A DNA stretch of 64,000 nt from CAMLFJ01 sp035524955 (lineage in GTDB: Bacteria; Methylomirabilota; Methylomirabilia; Rokubacteriales; CSP1-6), in assembly GCA_035524955.1 (NCBI GenBank), contig DATLFG010000105.1, positions 98,215-162,214 of the forward strand, written 5' to 3'. The notes beneath the pieces are model-generated. The model saw only the letters and a list, made by a program, of their open reading frames with translations. It was not told where the DNA came from and made no database searches. Positions within the stretch are counted from its first letter, which is position 1; each line of letters starts with the position of its first letter. Below, piece by piece: positions 30,663 to 39,240 of this stretch. The translations under genes and the position numbers were made by a program.

Positions 30663-32390
30663 TCATCTTACACCACCCGCTGAGTCCCGCAGGAGCTCCC
30701 GGGCGTGGCGGCGCGAGGTTTCGGTCACCCGCTCCCCGCCCAGCATGCGCGCGACCTCGTCCACGCGGGCGCCCCCCCGGAGCGGGGTCACTGAGGTGCG
30801 CGTGGCGCCCCGCGTCACCCTCTTCTCGACCAGCAGATGGTGCCCGGCGTAGGCGGCGATCGGGGCCAGGTGCGTCACGCAGAGCACCTGGCGGCCCTCG
30901 GACGAGACGCGGAGCTTCTCGCCCACCACGTCGGCGACACGGCCGCCGATGCCCGCGTCCACTTCGTCGAAGACGATCACTGGCACGTCATCGGCCGCGG
31001 CCAGGACGGTCTTGGCCGCCAGCATCACGCGCGAGAGCTCGCCGCCCGAGACGACCTTGGCGAGGGGCCGCAGATCCTCGCCCGGGTTGGCCGAGAGCAG
31101 CAGCTCGGCGGTCTCGGCCCCGCGCGGCCCCACCCGCCAGCCCCCATCCCCCGATCCGAGCTCGCCCGGGGCGGCCGGCTCGCGCCGCAGGGCCACGCGA
31201 AAGCGCCCGTGCTCCATCCCGAGCCCGCGGATCTCCTTCTGGATGAGGCGCTCGAGCCGCTCCGCCCCGCGCCCGCGGGCCTCCGAGAGGGCGGTCGCCT
31301 CGGCGCCCGCCGCGGCCGCCGCCTCGGCCACCGCGCGCTCCATGTCCTCCACGATCGCATCGTGGCGCGTGATCCGATCCAGCGCCGCCGCGACCTCCCG
31401 TCGGTGGGCGAGGATCGCGGCCACCGAGTCGCCGTACTTGCGCTTGAGCTTGACGATAGCATCGAGGCGCGTGTCGATCTGCTCGAGCCGCTCCGGATCG
31501 ACGACCGCGCGATCGCGGAGGACGCGCGCGCGGCCGACCACGTCCTCGAGGTAGGCCTGGGCGCCCTCGATCGCCTCGATGGGCGCGGCGGCCTCGGGCT
31601 CGTGGCGCGAGACGTCGCGCAGCAAGGCGGCCGCGCGCGCCAGCCGGGCCGCCGCGGACTGCGGATCCTCGTAGAGGAGCCCGAGGGCCTCCTGCAGCCC
31701 CGCCGCGATCCGCTCGGCATGCTGCAGCCGGCCCCGCTCGGCCCGGAGCTCGTCCTCCTCACCGTCCTTGAGCTGCAGGCCATCGATCTCGGAGAGCTGG
31801 AAGCGGTAGAGGTCTTCCTGGCGGGCGCCCTCGCGCATCTCCTCGCGCAGCCGCAGGAGCGCCGCGCGCGCCTCCTCCCACCGGCGCACCAGCACGCCCA
31901 CCCGCTCCCGACGCTCGTCCGCCCCCGCGAAGCGGTCCAGCAGCAGGAGCTGCCGCGCCGGCTCCATCAGCCGCTGGTGCTCGTGCTGGCCGTGGAGCTC
32001 CACCAGGAGCTCGCCCAGGCGCTCGAGCAGGCCCACGGTGGCGGGCGCGTCGTTCACGAAGGCACGGTGCCGGCCGGTGCGCGCCAGCTCGCGCTTGATG
32101 ACGAGCTCCCCGTCCCCCACGCGGTGCCCGGCCTCGTCGAGCGCCGCGGCCACCGGGCCGGCCGGGTCGATCTCGAACACCGCGGAGACCACCGCGCTGT
32201 CGGCCCCGGTGCGGATCCAGTCGCCCTGGGCGCGGGCGCCGGTGACGAGCAGCAGCGCGTCCACCACGATGGACTTGCCGGCGCCCGTCTCGCCGGTGAG
32301 CACGTTGAGGCCGGCGGCGAACGGCACCACCGCCTCTTCCACCACCGCGAGGTTGCGAATCGACAGCTCGCGCAGCATCGTCCCGGCCAT
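30663..32390 (-). CDS. recN: DNA repair protein RecN
   Basis: A 575-residue SMC-like ATPase of double-strand-break repair. The N-terminal head has LNVLTGETGAGKSIVVDAL (Walker A) and the RecN-typical LVELHGQHEHQRL. A coiled-coil middle region (about 150-370) precedes the C-terminal signature VVSGGELSRVMLAAK and Walker B VIVFDEVDAGIGG. ATG at 32390 gives MAGTMLRELSIRNLAVVE; the ATG at residue 5 is an alternative. It follows nadK by 35 bases, a common pairing. Confidence 0.95.
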   Translation of the reverse strand: MAGTMLRELSIRNLAVVEEAVVPFAAGLNVLTGETGAGKSIVVDALLLVTGARAQGDWIRTGADSAVVSAVFEIDPAGPVAAALDEAGHRVGDGELVIKRELARTGRHRAFVNDAPATVGLLERLGELLVELHGQHEHQRLMEPARQLLLLDRFAGADERRERVGVLVRRWEEARAALLRLREEMREGARQEDLYRFQLSEIDGLQLKDGEEDELRAERGRLQHAERIAAGLQEALGLLYEDPQSAAARLARAAALLRDVSRHEPEAAAPIEAIEGAQAYLEDVVGRARVLRDRAVVDPERLEQIDTRLDAIVKLKRKYGDSVAAILAHRREVAAALDRITRHDAIVEDMERAVAEAAAAAGAEATALSEARGRGAERLERLIQKEIRGLGMEHGRFRVALRREPAAPGELGSGDGGWRVGPRGAETAELLLSANPGEDLRPLAKVVSGGELSRVMLAAKTVLAAADDVPVIVFDEVDAGIGGRVADVVGEKLRVSSEGRQVLCVTHLAPIAAYAGHHLLVEKRVTRGATRTSVTPLRGGARVDEVARMLGGERVTETSRRHARELLRDSAGGVR

Positions 32391-32425
32391 GCTACGGCCA
32401 ACGCCGCGGGGCGCTCAACTGTATC

Positions 32426-33283
32426 TTATCGCTCGCCCCACTTGAGCTTCGTGCGGAGCACCGAGAAGAAGTTCTTCTGGGGGACGCGGAGGAGCCGGGT
32501 CCGGGCAGCGCCCCGGCGCACCTCGACGACGTCGTGCGCCTTGAGGGCGAAGCCGACCTGCCCGTCCAGGGTCAGCATGACGTCCTGGTCGGTGAGCAGG
32601 GTGATCGCGATGCGCTGGGTGGCGGGCAGCACGATCGGCCGGTTGGTGAGGGTGTGCGAGCAGATCGGGGTGAGCACCACCGCGTCCATGGTCGGGAACA
32701 CGATGGGGCCGCCCGCCGACAGGCTGTAGGCGGTCGAGCCGGTGGGGGTCGAGAGGATGAGCCCGTCCGCGCGGTAGCCGGTGGCGAAGACCCCGTCCAC
32801 CGCCACCTCGAGCCGGATGATACGGCTCATGGCCGACTTGGTGATGACCACGTCGTTGAGCGCGGCGTACTCGCCGAGGCGCTCGCCCTGCCGGTACACA
32901 CGGGCCTCGAGCAGCATCCGCTCCTCGATGACCAGCTCCCCGCGCAGGTAAGCCTCGAGGGCCGGGAACAGCTCGTCGAGCGTCAGCGCGGTGAGGAAGC
33001 CGAGGCCCCCCAGGTTGACGCCCAGGATCGGCACGCCGAGGTCGCCCACCAGGCGCGCCATGCTGAGGAGGGTGCCGTCACCGCCCAGGACCAGCAGGAG
33101 ATCGGACTGGGCCGGCAGCTCGGCCCGGCCCGCCATCGGCGCCGTCGCCTCGGGACAGAGCCCCGCCGTCTCCTTCTCGAGCACCGGCTGGATCCCGTGG
33201 GCCGCGCTCCAGTCGAGCAGCTGCGGCACCACCGTGCGGGCCTCCTCCCGGTCGGTCTTGGCGACGATGCCCAGCCGCTTCAC
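32426..33283 (-). CDS. nadK: NAD kinase
   Basis: A 285-residue NAD kinase that makes NADP from NAD and ATP or polyphosphate. The GGDGTLL motif lies near residue 68 and the conserved nucleotide-binding block STPTGSTAYSLSAGGPI in the middle of the C-terminal domain, followed by LTNRPIVLP. GTG at 33283 overlaps the tlyA stop (GTGA). The order tlyA-nadK-recN is widespread. Confidence 0.95.
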   Translation of the reverse strand: MKRLGIVAKTDREEARTVVPQLLDWSAAHGIQPVLEKETAGLCPEATAPMAGRAELPAQSDLLLVLGGDGTLLSMARLVGDLGVPILGVNLGGLGFLTALTLDELFPALEAYLRGELVIEERMLLEARVYRQGERLGEYAALNDVVITKSAMSRIIRLEVAVDGVFATGYRADGLILSTPTGSTAYSLSAGGPIVFPTMDAVVLTPICSHTLTNRPIVLPATQRIAITLLTDQDVMLTLDGQVGFALKAHDVVEVRRGAARTRLLRVPQKNFFSVLRTKLKWGER

Positions 33284-34197
33284 GGCACCGGCACCTCCTC
33301 CGCGGTGACCTGGGCGATCTGCGCGTCCAGGTCGGCGAGCGTGCGGCCGGTCTTGGTCAAGAGGAGGAAGAACTCGCGGTTGCCCTTCGGGCCCTTGAGC
33401 GGTGACGCGGTGACGCCGCGCGCGTGCCAGCCGTGCAGCACCGCGAAGCGCGCCACTCGTGAAATCACCGCCCGGTGATGGGAGCCGTCCCGGACCACGC
33501 CGCCCTTTCCGACCTGCCCCTTGCCGACCTCGAACTGCGGCTTCACCAGCACCACCGCCTCGCCCTTCGACGTGAGCACGCCGAACACGGCGGGGAGCAC
33601 CTTCTCGAGCGAGATGAACGAGACGTCCACCGTGGCCAGATCGGGCGACTCGGGGAAGGAGTCGACCGGTAGATTGCGCGCGTTGGTCTTCTCCATCACG
33701 ACCACCCGACCGTCGGCGCGTAGCTTCGCGTCGAGCTGACCCTGTCCCACGTCCACCGCGTAGACCTTCACCGCACCCCGCTCGAGCAGACAGTGGGTGA
33801 ATCCGCCGGTGGAGGCGCCCACGTCGATGGCCACGCGCCCCCTGAGCTCGATGGCGAACGTGGCGAGCGCGTGCGCCAGCTTGTCCCCGCCGCGACTCAC
33901 GAAGCGCGGGCGCGCCACCAGCTCGATACGCGCGCCGGGCGCGACCAGCGCGCCCGCCTTGTCCATGCGCTGCCCATCCACCAGCACGTCACCGGCCAGG
34001 AGCACCCGCGCCGCCTTCTCGCGCGATTCGAGAAGCCCGCGCTCCACCAGCGCGATGTCCAGACGGACCTTTGTTTTTGCGCGAGTCTCGCCGCCTGCCC
34101 TCTCGGTCACGGCGACCGTCTTCCCGCGGACGGCGGCCGCGGTCTTCCGTGGCGGGAGCGGCTTCGACAGGCCACGCTTCTTTGGGGACCTCTTCAC
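33280..34197 (-). CDS. tlyA: TlyA-family rRNA (cytidine-2'-O)-methyltransferase
   Basis: A 305-residue protein with a basic N-terminal tail (1-42), an S4 RNA-binding domain (about 43-105, VRLDIALVERGLLESREKAARVLLAG) and an FtsJ-type methyltransferase domain with AIDVGASTGGFTHCLLERGA and DVSFISLEKVLPAV. TlyA methylates ribose in 16S and 23S rRNA in actinobacteria; other members are named hemolysin A without proof. A strong AAAGGAG six bases before GTG 34197 supports this start and the long tail. The start overlaps the stop of a 39-codon ORF (GTGA). Confidence 0.9.
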   Translation of the reverse strand: MKRSPKKRGLSKPLPPRKTAAAVRGKTVAVTERAGGETRAKTKVRLDIALVERGLLESREKAARVLLAGDVLVDGQRMDKAGALVAPGARIELVARPRFVSRGGDKLAHALATFAIELRGRVAIDVGASTGGFTHCLLERGAVKVYAVDVGQGQLDAKLRADGRVVVMEKTNARNLPVDSFPESPDLATVDVSFISLEKVLPAVFGVLTSKGEAVVLVKPQFEVGKGQVGKGGVVRDGSHHRAVISRVARFAVLHGWHARGVTASPLKGPKGNREFFLLLTKTGRTLADLDAQIAQVTAEEVPVP

Positions 34198-34313
34198 GCC
34201 GGCTCCTTTCTTGAGCCGTCCGCGCCTTCGGCCAGCGGATGGCAGGGCGGACGATCGCGGAGAAGGACAGTGGAGCGCTGCTGGTGAGGGAACGGCTCGA
34301 CGACCGCGTTCAT
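34194..34313 (-). CDS. Small ORF (39 codons) coupled to tlyA
   Basis: This short frame begins ATGAACGCG at 34313 and ends with TGA overlapping the tlyA GTG start. A TAGGAG lies about six bases before its ATG, and a TATAAT sits about 50 bases upstream, so it has better initiation signals than many larger genes here. The peptide starts MNAVVEPFPHQQRS and contains one cysteine. I recognise no family. It may be a leader peptide that couples translation into tlyA, or a chance frame. Confidence 0.4.
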   Translation of the reverse strand: MNAVVEPFPHQQRSTVLLRDRPPCHPLAEGADGSRKEPA

Positions 34314-34362
34314 GCGGGCTCCTAGGCCCCTGGGACCGTGCCGGAAATCACAACGGTCACAA

Positions 34363-34368
34363 TTATAT
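34363..34368 (-). promoter_or_regulatory. Perfect -10 hexamer upstream of the short ORF and tlyA
   Basis: The minus strand reads TATAAT between the rhomboid stop and the small ORF. The -35 position (TCGTCC, 17 bases away) is poor. Immediately downstream is a direct repeat TTGTGA-CCG-TTGTGA (about 34349-34363), which could be an operator. Confidence 0.5.
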
Positions 34369-34393
34369 AGCCGAACCCCCTCCAGGGACGAAT

Positions 34394-35089
34394 TCAGACG
34401 GAGCGAATTCGACCGCGAGGTCTCATGACCAAGAGCAGCCCCATGCCGGCCACGAAGCCCCCGATATGGGCGAAGAAGGCCACCCCGCTGCTCGCGCCGA
34501 AGCTGCCGAGCCCGTTGAGCACCTGGAGCACGATCCAGAAGCCCAGCACGATCACCGCCGGGACCCTCACGAGTCGGAAGAAGAAGCCCAGCATGATCAG
34601 CGTGGTGACGTGGGCGTGCGGGAACAGCAGCAGGTAGGCGCCCAGCACACCGGATACGGCTCCACTCGCGCCCACCATCGGTACTGGTGAGCTCGGGCCG
34701 ACGGCGGTCTGGGCCAGCGCGGCCGCCACGCCCGACGCCAGGTAGAAGATCAGGTAGCGGCCGTGGCCGAGGGTGTCCTCGACGTTGTTGCCGAAGATCC
34801 AGAGGAACAGCATGTTGCCGCCGATGTGAAACAGGCCCCCGTGCATGAACATCGAAGTGAAGATCGTCAGGATCGGCGACGGCAGGTCCGCCACCGAGAG
34901 GCAGGCGCCGGTGAGCCGGCAGGGCACCAGACCAAACTCTTCGATGAAGGCCTGCCCGGCCCGCGCGCCCTGTACGCCGCCCACTTCCAGCGAGACCTGG
35001 TAGAGGAAGGCCAGCACGTTGGCCACGATCAGGCCAATGGTGAAGATCGGGACGCTGTGGGTGGGATTGTCGTCCTTGAGAGGGAACAC
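34394..35089 (-). CDS. Rhomboid-family intramembrane serine protease
   Basis: A 231-residue polytopic protein with about six membrane helices. The catalytic dyad is Ser142 in GASGAVSG and His208 in FFAHIGGFVAG; HGGLFHIGGNMLFLWIFG gives the family HxxxN region near residues 83-99. The N-terminus FPLKDDNPTHSVPI is typical of bacterial rhomboids, so GTG 35089 is preferred over the longer frame to 35137, which overlaps the M16 gene. It cleaves membrane proteins within the bilayer; substrates are unknown. It follows two M16 peptidases, forming a proteolysis cluster. Confidence 0.88.
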   Translation of the reverse strand: MFPLKDDNPTHSVPIFTIGLIVANVLAFLYQVSLEVGGVQGARAGQAFIEEFGLVPCRLTGACLSVADLPSPILTIFTSMFMHGGLFHIGGNMLFLWIFGNNVEDTLGHGRYLIFYLASGVAAALAQTAVGPSSPVPMVGASGAVSGVLGAYLLLFPHAHVTTLIMLGFFFRLVRVPAVIVLGFWIVLQVLNGLGSFGASSGVAFFAHIGGFVAGMGLLLVMRPRGRIRSV

Positions 35090-35096
35090 GGGTCGC

Positions 35097-36407
35097 TTAC
35101 GGCGCCGCGGGACCGAGCATGACGACGGTGGGTGCACTCAGGTAGGTCCGCGCGACCCGCTGCACGTCCTCGGCCGTCACCGCCTCCACCGCGCGCTCGT
35201 AGCGCTCGGCGAATCCGGGCCCGACCCCGAGCGCCTCGAAGAAGCCGTCATACCAGGCCAGCCGCGCGTTGGTCCGCCGGTCCAGCGCGAACTGCCCGAG
35301 CAAGTACCCCTTGGCCCGCGCCAGCTCGCCCAGGTTCAGGGGATCGCGGCGGACGCGCTCGATCTCCCCCAGCATCGCGGCTTCCGCCCGGACCTGGTTG
35401 ACCGGCGCGGTGCCGAGCTGTGTGAAGAACACGCCGGGACCCTGACGCGACGGGTAGGCGCCGCCGGTCGAGTAGGCCAGGCCCAGCTTGTCGCGCACCT
35501 CGGTGAAGAGCCGCCCGGCCATGCCGCCCCCCAGCGCAGTGGCCAGCACCTTCACCGCCGCGTAGTCGGGGTGCGAGGCGGGCGGGGCGAGGAAGGCGGC
35601 CAGGACCTGCGCCTGGGCCGACGGCTTCACGATCACCGTGCGATCCGCACGCGCCGCGGCCGCGGGCGGCGAGGGCTCGGCCTCGGCGGCCCCGGCCGGG
35701 GCATCCGCGAAGAGGCGTGCCGCCTCCGCCATCACCAGACGCGTGTCGACGTCGCCGCTGACCGCCAGGATCATGCGCGGGGCCCGGTAGAAGCGCTGGT
35801 GATGCGCGACCAGGCGGGCGCGATCGACGCGCTCCAGCGCGGCGGGCCGGCCGAGGACCGGGCGGCCGTACGGGTGATCTCCGTAGACGCGGCTCAGGAG
35901 TGTGTCCATGGCCAGCGGGAACGGCTGGTCCTGCCGGCTGCGGAGCGCGGTCAACGTGGCGCGGCGCTCGCCGTCGACCTCGGTCGCGGGCAGCGTGGGC
36001 CGGAGCGCGACGTCGGCGATCAGCTCCAGCATCGCTCGCCAGTGTCGCGCGAGCGCGGTGGCGCGGATCTCGGAGTAGTCGAGGTCGGCCGACGCGGCGA
36101 TGCCGCCGCCCAGGTTCTCCGCGGTCTCGGCGATCTCGAGCGCCGAGCGCCGCTCGGTTCCCTTGAGCAGCACCTGCTGGAGCAGATGGCTGATCCCCGC
36201 GTCGTCCTCCGTCTCCCAGCGCGAGCCCATCCGCACGACGAGCGAGGCCGCGGCCACCGGGGTCGCGTTGTTCTGCCGCACCAGCACGGTGAGGCCGCCG
36301 GGGAGCTGCTGGCGGGCCGGCTGGGCCACCGCGATTCCCACCCCGCCCCACCCGACCCATCCGAGAACCGCGATGACAGCCAGCGCGGCCACGCGCCGCC
36401 GTCTCAT
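35097..36407 (-). CDS. M16-family peptidase-like protein lacking the zinc motif
   Basis: A 436-residue secreted protein with a signal peptide (about 1-29, ending GIAVAQP). It has the paired M16 domains, but the zinc motif HxxEH is replaced by HLLQQ (residues 74-78), so it cannot bind zinc in the normal way. The C-terminal M16 domain keeps EVRDKLGLAYSTGGAY, the usual R/Y region. It overlaps the active partner by ATGA. By analogy with two-subunit M16 enzymes, it probably forms an inactive subunit of a heterodimer with the upstream lipoprotein. Confidence 0.88.
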   Translation of the reverse strand: MRRRRVAALAVIAVLGWVGWGGVGIAVAQPARQQLPGGLTVLVRQNNATPVAAASLVVRMGSRWETEDDAGISHLLQQVLLKGTERRSALEIAETAENLGGGIAASADLDYSEIRATALARHWRAMLELIADVALRPTLPATEVDGERRATLTALRSRQDQPFPLAMDTLLSRVYGDHPYGRPVLGRPAALERVDRARLVAHHQRFYRAPRMILAVSGDVDTRLVMAEAARLFADAPAGAAEAEPSPPAAAARADRTVIVKPSAQAQVLAAFLAPPASHPDYAAVKVLATALGGGMAGRLFTEVRDKLGLAYSTGGAYPSRQGPGVFFTQLGTAPVNQVRAEAAMLGEIERVRRDPLNLGELARAKGYLLGQFALDRRTNARLAWYDGFFEALGVGPGFAERYERAVEAVTAEDVQRVARTYLSAPTVVMLGPAAP

Positions 36408-37756
36408 CGCGCGCGACCTCGCGGCACGAAGGCCAGGCGCGCGTAGGAGTCAGTGAGGTAACGCCGCGCCGCCTCCCGGACCTCCGCGCCCGTCACCTGA
36501 CGCACGCGATCCACGTATCCGCGCTCCGCCTCCACGCTCCAGACGGTCTCGGCGCGGCCGTACGCCAGTGCCAGGCCCTCCACCCTCTCACGCGAGAACT
36601 CCCGCTCGGCCTCGGAGGCGGTGATCGCACGGGCCAGCTCCTCCGGGGTCACCCCGTCGGTCTGGATACGCCGGATCTCGGCCAGGACGCCGCGCTCCAC
36701 CGCCTGGTGGTCCCCGCTCTCGAGCTGGGCGGTGATCCCCACCGCGCCCGCGCCCTGGAGCGCGCCGTACCAACCGCTGATCCCGGAAACCAGCCGAGCC
36801 CTCTCCCGCAGCGCCTGGTTGAGCCGGGAGCTGCGTGAGCCGCCCAGGATATGGCTCAGCACGTCCACCGCCGCCATGTGGGGATGACCGAGCGGCGGCG
36901 CCAGCCACGCGAGGCCGAGCTGCGTCTGTCGCTCGGGGCGCTCGACCGTCCGCGCACGGACGCCCTCGGGCGCCACCGCCGGCGGCAGCGCCTGCCGTGT
37001 GTAGCTCGCCGGGGGGACCGCGCCGAAGGCGGCGACCGCGGCGGCGCGGACCTCTGCCGGCTTGACGGGACCGACCACCACCAGCGCCATGTTCTCCGGC
37101 ACATAGTGGCGCTTGTAGTAGCGGTGCAGTGATTCCCGCGTCGCGGCGCGCAGGTCGGCCGCGTCGCCCAGCACCGGGCGTCCGTACGGATGGCCCTCGA
37201 AGAGCAGCCCGTAGAGCTGGCGCCCCAGGGACGACCGCGGATTATCCTCGTTGAGCCGCACTTCCTCGAAGACCACGTCGCGCTCGCGCGCCAACTCGGT
37301 AGGATCGAAGATGGAGTTGAGCACCATGTCCGCGATCGTCGAGATTCCGTGCGCCGTGCGCGTCGCGGGCAGCAGCAGGTAATAGAAGGTATAGTCGTTG
37401 GAGGTGCCCGCGTTGGTGCGCCCCCCCACCGCCTCGACGTCCCGCTCGACGAATCCGCGCGGCCGTGTCTCGGTGCCCTTGAAGAGCATGTGCTCCGCGA
37501 AATGCGAGAAGCCGCGCTCGCCGATCGCCTCGTCGCGGCCGCCGACCCCGGTCCAGAGATGAATGGCGACGGTGGCCGCGGCGTGGTGTTCCTGGATGAT
37601 GAGGCGGATGCCGTTGGGGAGCACTTCGCGGATGGGCGCGGGCAGCCCCTGGCGCGGTCCGGGCGCGGGCGGCGCCGTCATGCAACCACCGAGCGCGTTC
37701 AAGAAGAGGAGGATCGCGCAGGCGCCGACGGCGCGTCTGCCGATGGAGGGGCCCAT
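36404..37756 (-). CDS. M16-family zinc peptidase, lipoprotein
   Basis: A 450-residue M16 peptidase with an intact HFAEH zinc motif (residues 85-89) and the third ligand Glu in FEEVRLNED near residue 165. The N-terminus has a signal peptide with a lipobox-like LGGC ending at Cys25, so the enzyme is predicted to be a periplasm-facing lipoprotein. The C-terminal inactive domain contains LRERARLVSGISGWYG. It is first of a three-gene set with the zinc-less M16 partner and rhomboid protease. The substrate is unknown; secreted M16 enzymes typically degrade small peptides. Confidence 0.9.
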   Translation of the reverse strand: MGPSIGRRAVGACAILLFLNALGGCMTAPPAPGPRQGLPAPIREVLPNGIRLIIQEHHAAATVAIHLWTGVGGRDEAIGERGFSHFAEHMLFKGTETRPRGFVERDVEAVGGRTNAGTSNDYTFYYLLLPATRTAHGISTIADMVLNSIFDPTELARERDVVFEEVRLNEDNPRSSLGRQLYGLLFEGHPYGRPVLGDAADLRAATRESLHRYYKRHYVPENMALVVVGPVKPAEVRAAAVAAFGAVPPASYTRQALPPAVAPEGVRARTVERPERQTQLGLAWLAPPLGHPHMAAVDVLSHILGGSRSSRLNQALRERARLVSGISGWYGALQGAGAVGITAQLESGDHQAVERGVLAEIRRIQTDGVTPEELARAITASEAEREFSRERVEGLALAYGRAETVWSVEAERGYVDRVRQVTGAEVREAARRYLTDSYARLAFVPRGRAR

Positions 37757-38016
37757 TGCCGCTACACGGTAGCAGACCCCGAGACAGTTTGCCGGGCCAT
37801 CTGTAGAGGGGATGCCGGGCAGAACGCCCTCGTGGTGCCAATGTCCAAGGGGAGAGGCAGCTCATAATGTGGTGAAACTAAAGACTAGATGGATACGGAA
37901 CTCCCCTGGCATCGCGGGTGCATCCTTTGGCTGTCGGCTGGGGCCCCAGAGGGCCAGGAGAAGGAAAACCAGTGGAAACCACAATGAGAACGCAGTCAGA
38001 AAGGACGGAAACGACG

Positions 38017-38682
38017 ATGAGAAAGCTGCTTGCAGTGACGATGGGTGTAGTCACGGTCTTCTCCCTCTCGGCCACGGCCGGGATGGCGCAGACCTCCTGC
38101 CCCCCCGAGGTGGCGTCGGCGAAGGCGATGCTGACGCAGACCGCCAAGAGCCAGGACGTGCAGGCGCCCCGCTCGCTGGCTGGTGCCCGGGCGCAGGACG
38201 TACAGGCCCCGCGTAGCCAGGACGTGCAGGCACCTCGCTCGCTGGCCGGCGCGCGGTCACAGGACGTGCAGGCCCCGCGCAGCCAGGACGTGCAGGCTCC
38301 CCGCTCGCTAGCGGGTGCCCGCTCGCAGGGCGTGCAGGCCCCGCGCAGCCAGGATGTCCAGGCCCCGCGTGGCCAGGACGTTCAGGCTCCGCGTGGCCAG
38401 GACGTTCAGGCTCCGCGCGGTCAGAACATCCAGGCCCCTCGGGGCCAGGACGTGCAGGCCCCGCGTGGTCAGGACATTCAGGCTCCTCGTGGTCAGAACA
38501 TCCAGGCTCCTCGGGCCCAGGACGTCCAGGCCCCGCGCGCCCAGGATGTGCAGGCTCCCCGCTCTGCCAGCTTCAAGAAGGCTTCTGGCCTCGTGACCGA
38601 GGCCGAGGCGGCATGCAAGGCTGGGAACTCGACGCTGGCGGCCGACAAGGCCAAGGCGGCGATGGAGATGTTGAAGAAGTAG
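38017..38682 (+). CDS. Secreted octapeptide-repeat protein of unknown function
   Basis: A 221-residue protein beginning MRKLLAVTMGVV with a clear Sec signal peptide ending near GMAQ. The mature protein has three parts: TSCPPEVASAKAMLTQ, an array of 15 octapeptides of the form [SGA]Q[DN][VI]QAPR broken three times by SLAGAR, and a helical tail KASGLVTEAEAACKAGNS with a second cysteine. The two cysteines may pair across the array. In-frame upstream starts are GTG 37972 (AAGGA six bases before it) and ATG 37984. A strong terminator follows. I know no function; the flanks look like a small two-helix periplasmic protein into which the array expanded. Confidence 0.8.
   Translation: MRKLLAVTMGVVTVFSLSATAGMAQTSCPPEVASAKAMLTQTAKSQDVQAPRSLAGARAQDVQAPRSQDVQAPRSLAGARSQDVQAPRSQDVQAPRSLAGARSQGVQAPRSQDVQAPRGQDVQAPRGQDVQAPRGQNIQAPRGQDVQAPRGQDIQAPRGQNIQAPRAQDVQAPRAQDVQAPRSASFKKASGLVTEAEAACKAGNSTLAADKAKAAMEMLKK
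38149..38562 (+). repeat. 24-base tandem coding repeat (15 octapeptides) with three 18-base SLAGAR insertions
   Basis: The array encodes octapeptides such as SQDVQAPR, GQDVQAPR, GQNIQAPR and AQDVQAPR. The first part alternates SQDVQAPR with SLAGAR; the later part is pure octapeptide. Synonymous changes between copies (for example GTGCAGGCC, GTTCAGGCT, ATCCAGGCC) show some age, while blocks of nearly identical copies suggest recent expansion. Confidence 0.95.
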
Positions 38683-38702
38683 CGCTCTGACGAGCAACGA
38701 CC

Positions 38703-38735
38703 GGCCCCGGGGCGATCCCCCGGGGCCTTTTTTTT
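38703..38735 (+). terminator. Strong intrinsic terminator after the repeat-protein gene
   Basis: GGCCCCGGGG-CGATC-CCCCGGGGCC forms a perfect 10-bp stem with a 5-base loop, followed by eight T. It lies 20 bases after the stop codon. Confidence 0.95.
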
Positions 38736-38838
38736 CCGAGGAGCACGGTCGCCGCCGCGGAATGGTTCAGTAGCCGCACGCCCACACGAAACTCAGCGCC
38801 GCCGCCCGGATAGTCCGCCCGGTGCCCGCGGGCGTGGA

Positions 38839-39168
38839 TCATCGGCGGCCGGCGGTGAAGTGGAAGTGGACGTGGTAGACGACCTGCCCGCCCTCGGGCC
38901 CGGTGTTGCAGGACACGCGGTAGCCCCGCTCGGCGTAGCCGGTGCGCTCGCCCAGCAGCCGCGCCACCTGCATGCACCGGCCGATCACCTCGGTGTCGCT
39001 GGGCTCGAGTCGCGCGATCGACTCGATGTGGCGCTTCGGGACGATCAGCAGGTGGATCGGCGTCTTCGGGTACAGGTCCCGGAAGGCCATGACTTGATCG
39101 TCCTCGTACTCGATCTCGGCCGGGCTTTCCTTTGCGGCGATGCGACAGAAGACGCAGGGCTGGGTCAC
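38839..39168 (-). CDS. HIT (histidine triad) family hydrolase
   Basis: A 109-residue HIT protein of the HINT type. The N-terminal CVFCRIAAKESPAEIEYED block carries the zinc-type cysteines, and the catalytic triad motif is HVHFHF near the C-terminus. Family members hydrolyse nucleoside phosphoramidates or dinucleoside polyphosphates in the cytoplasm. GTG at 39168 has GGGAGG about five bases upstream. It is a single gene convergent with the repeat-protein gene and divergent from the zinc-ribbon gene. Confidence 0.92.
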   Translation of the reverse strand: MTQPCVFCRIAAKESPAEIEYEDDQVMAFRDLYPKTPIHLLIVPKRHIESIARLEPSDTEVIGRCMQVARLLGERTGYAERGYRVSCNTGPEGGQVVYHVHFHFTAGRR

Positions 39169-39186
39169 GGGGCCTCCCGGCTCATG

Positions 39187-39192
39187 TATAAT
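39187..39192 (+). promoter_or_regulatory. Perfect -10 element upstream of the zinc-ribbon gene
   Basis: TATAAT lies 48 bases before the ATG at 39241, in the divergent gap next to the HIT gene. The -35 region (GTCACG at 17 bases) is weak. Confidence 0.55.
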
Positions 39193-39240
39193 GCTCGCCG
39201 CGACGGCAATCCGTCAGGGAATTCGCTCGAGGAGAACGAA

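Noticed and set aside
38149..38562. CRISPR array
   Set aside because: The units are contiguous 24-base codon repeats without unique spacers, inside a frame with signal peptide and terminator; no cas genes are near.
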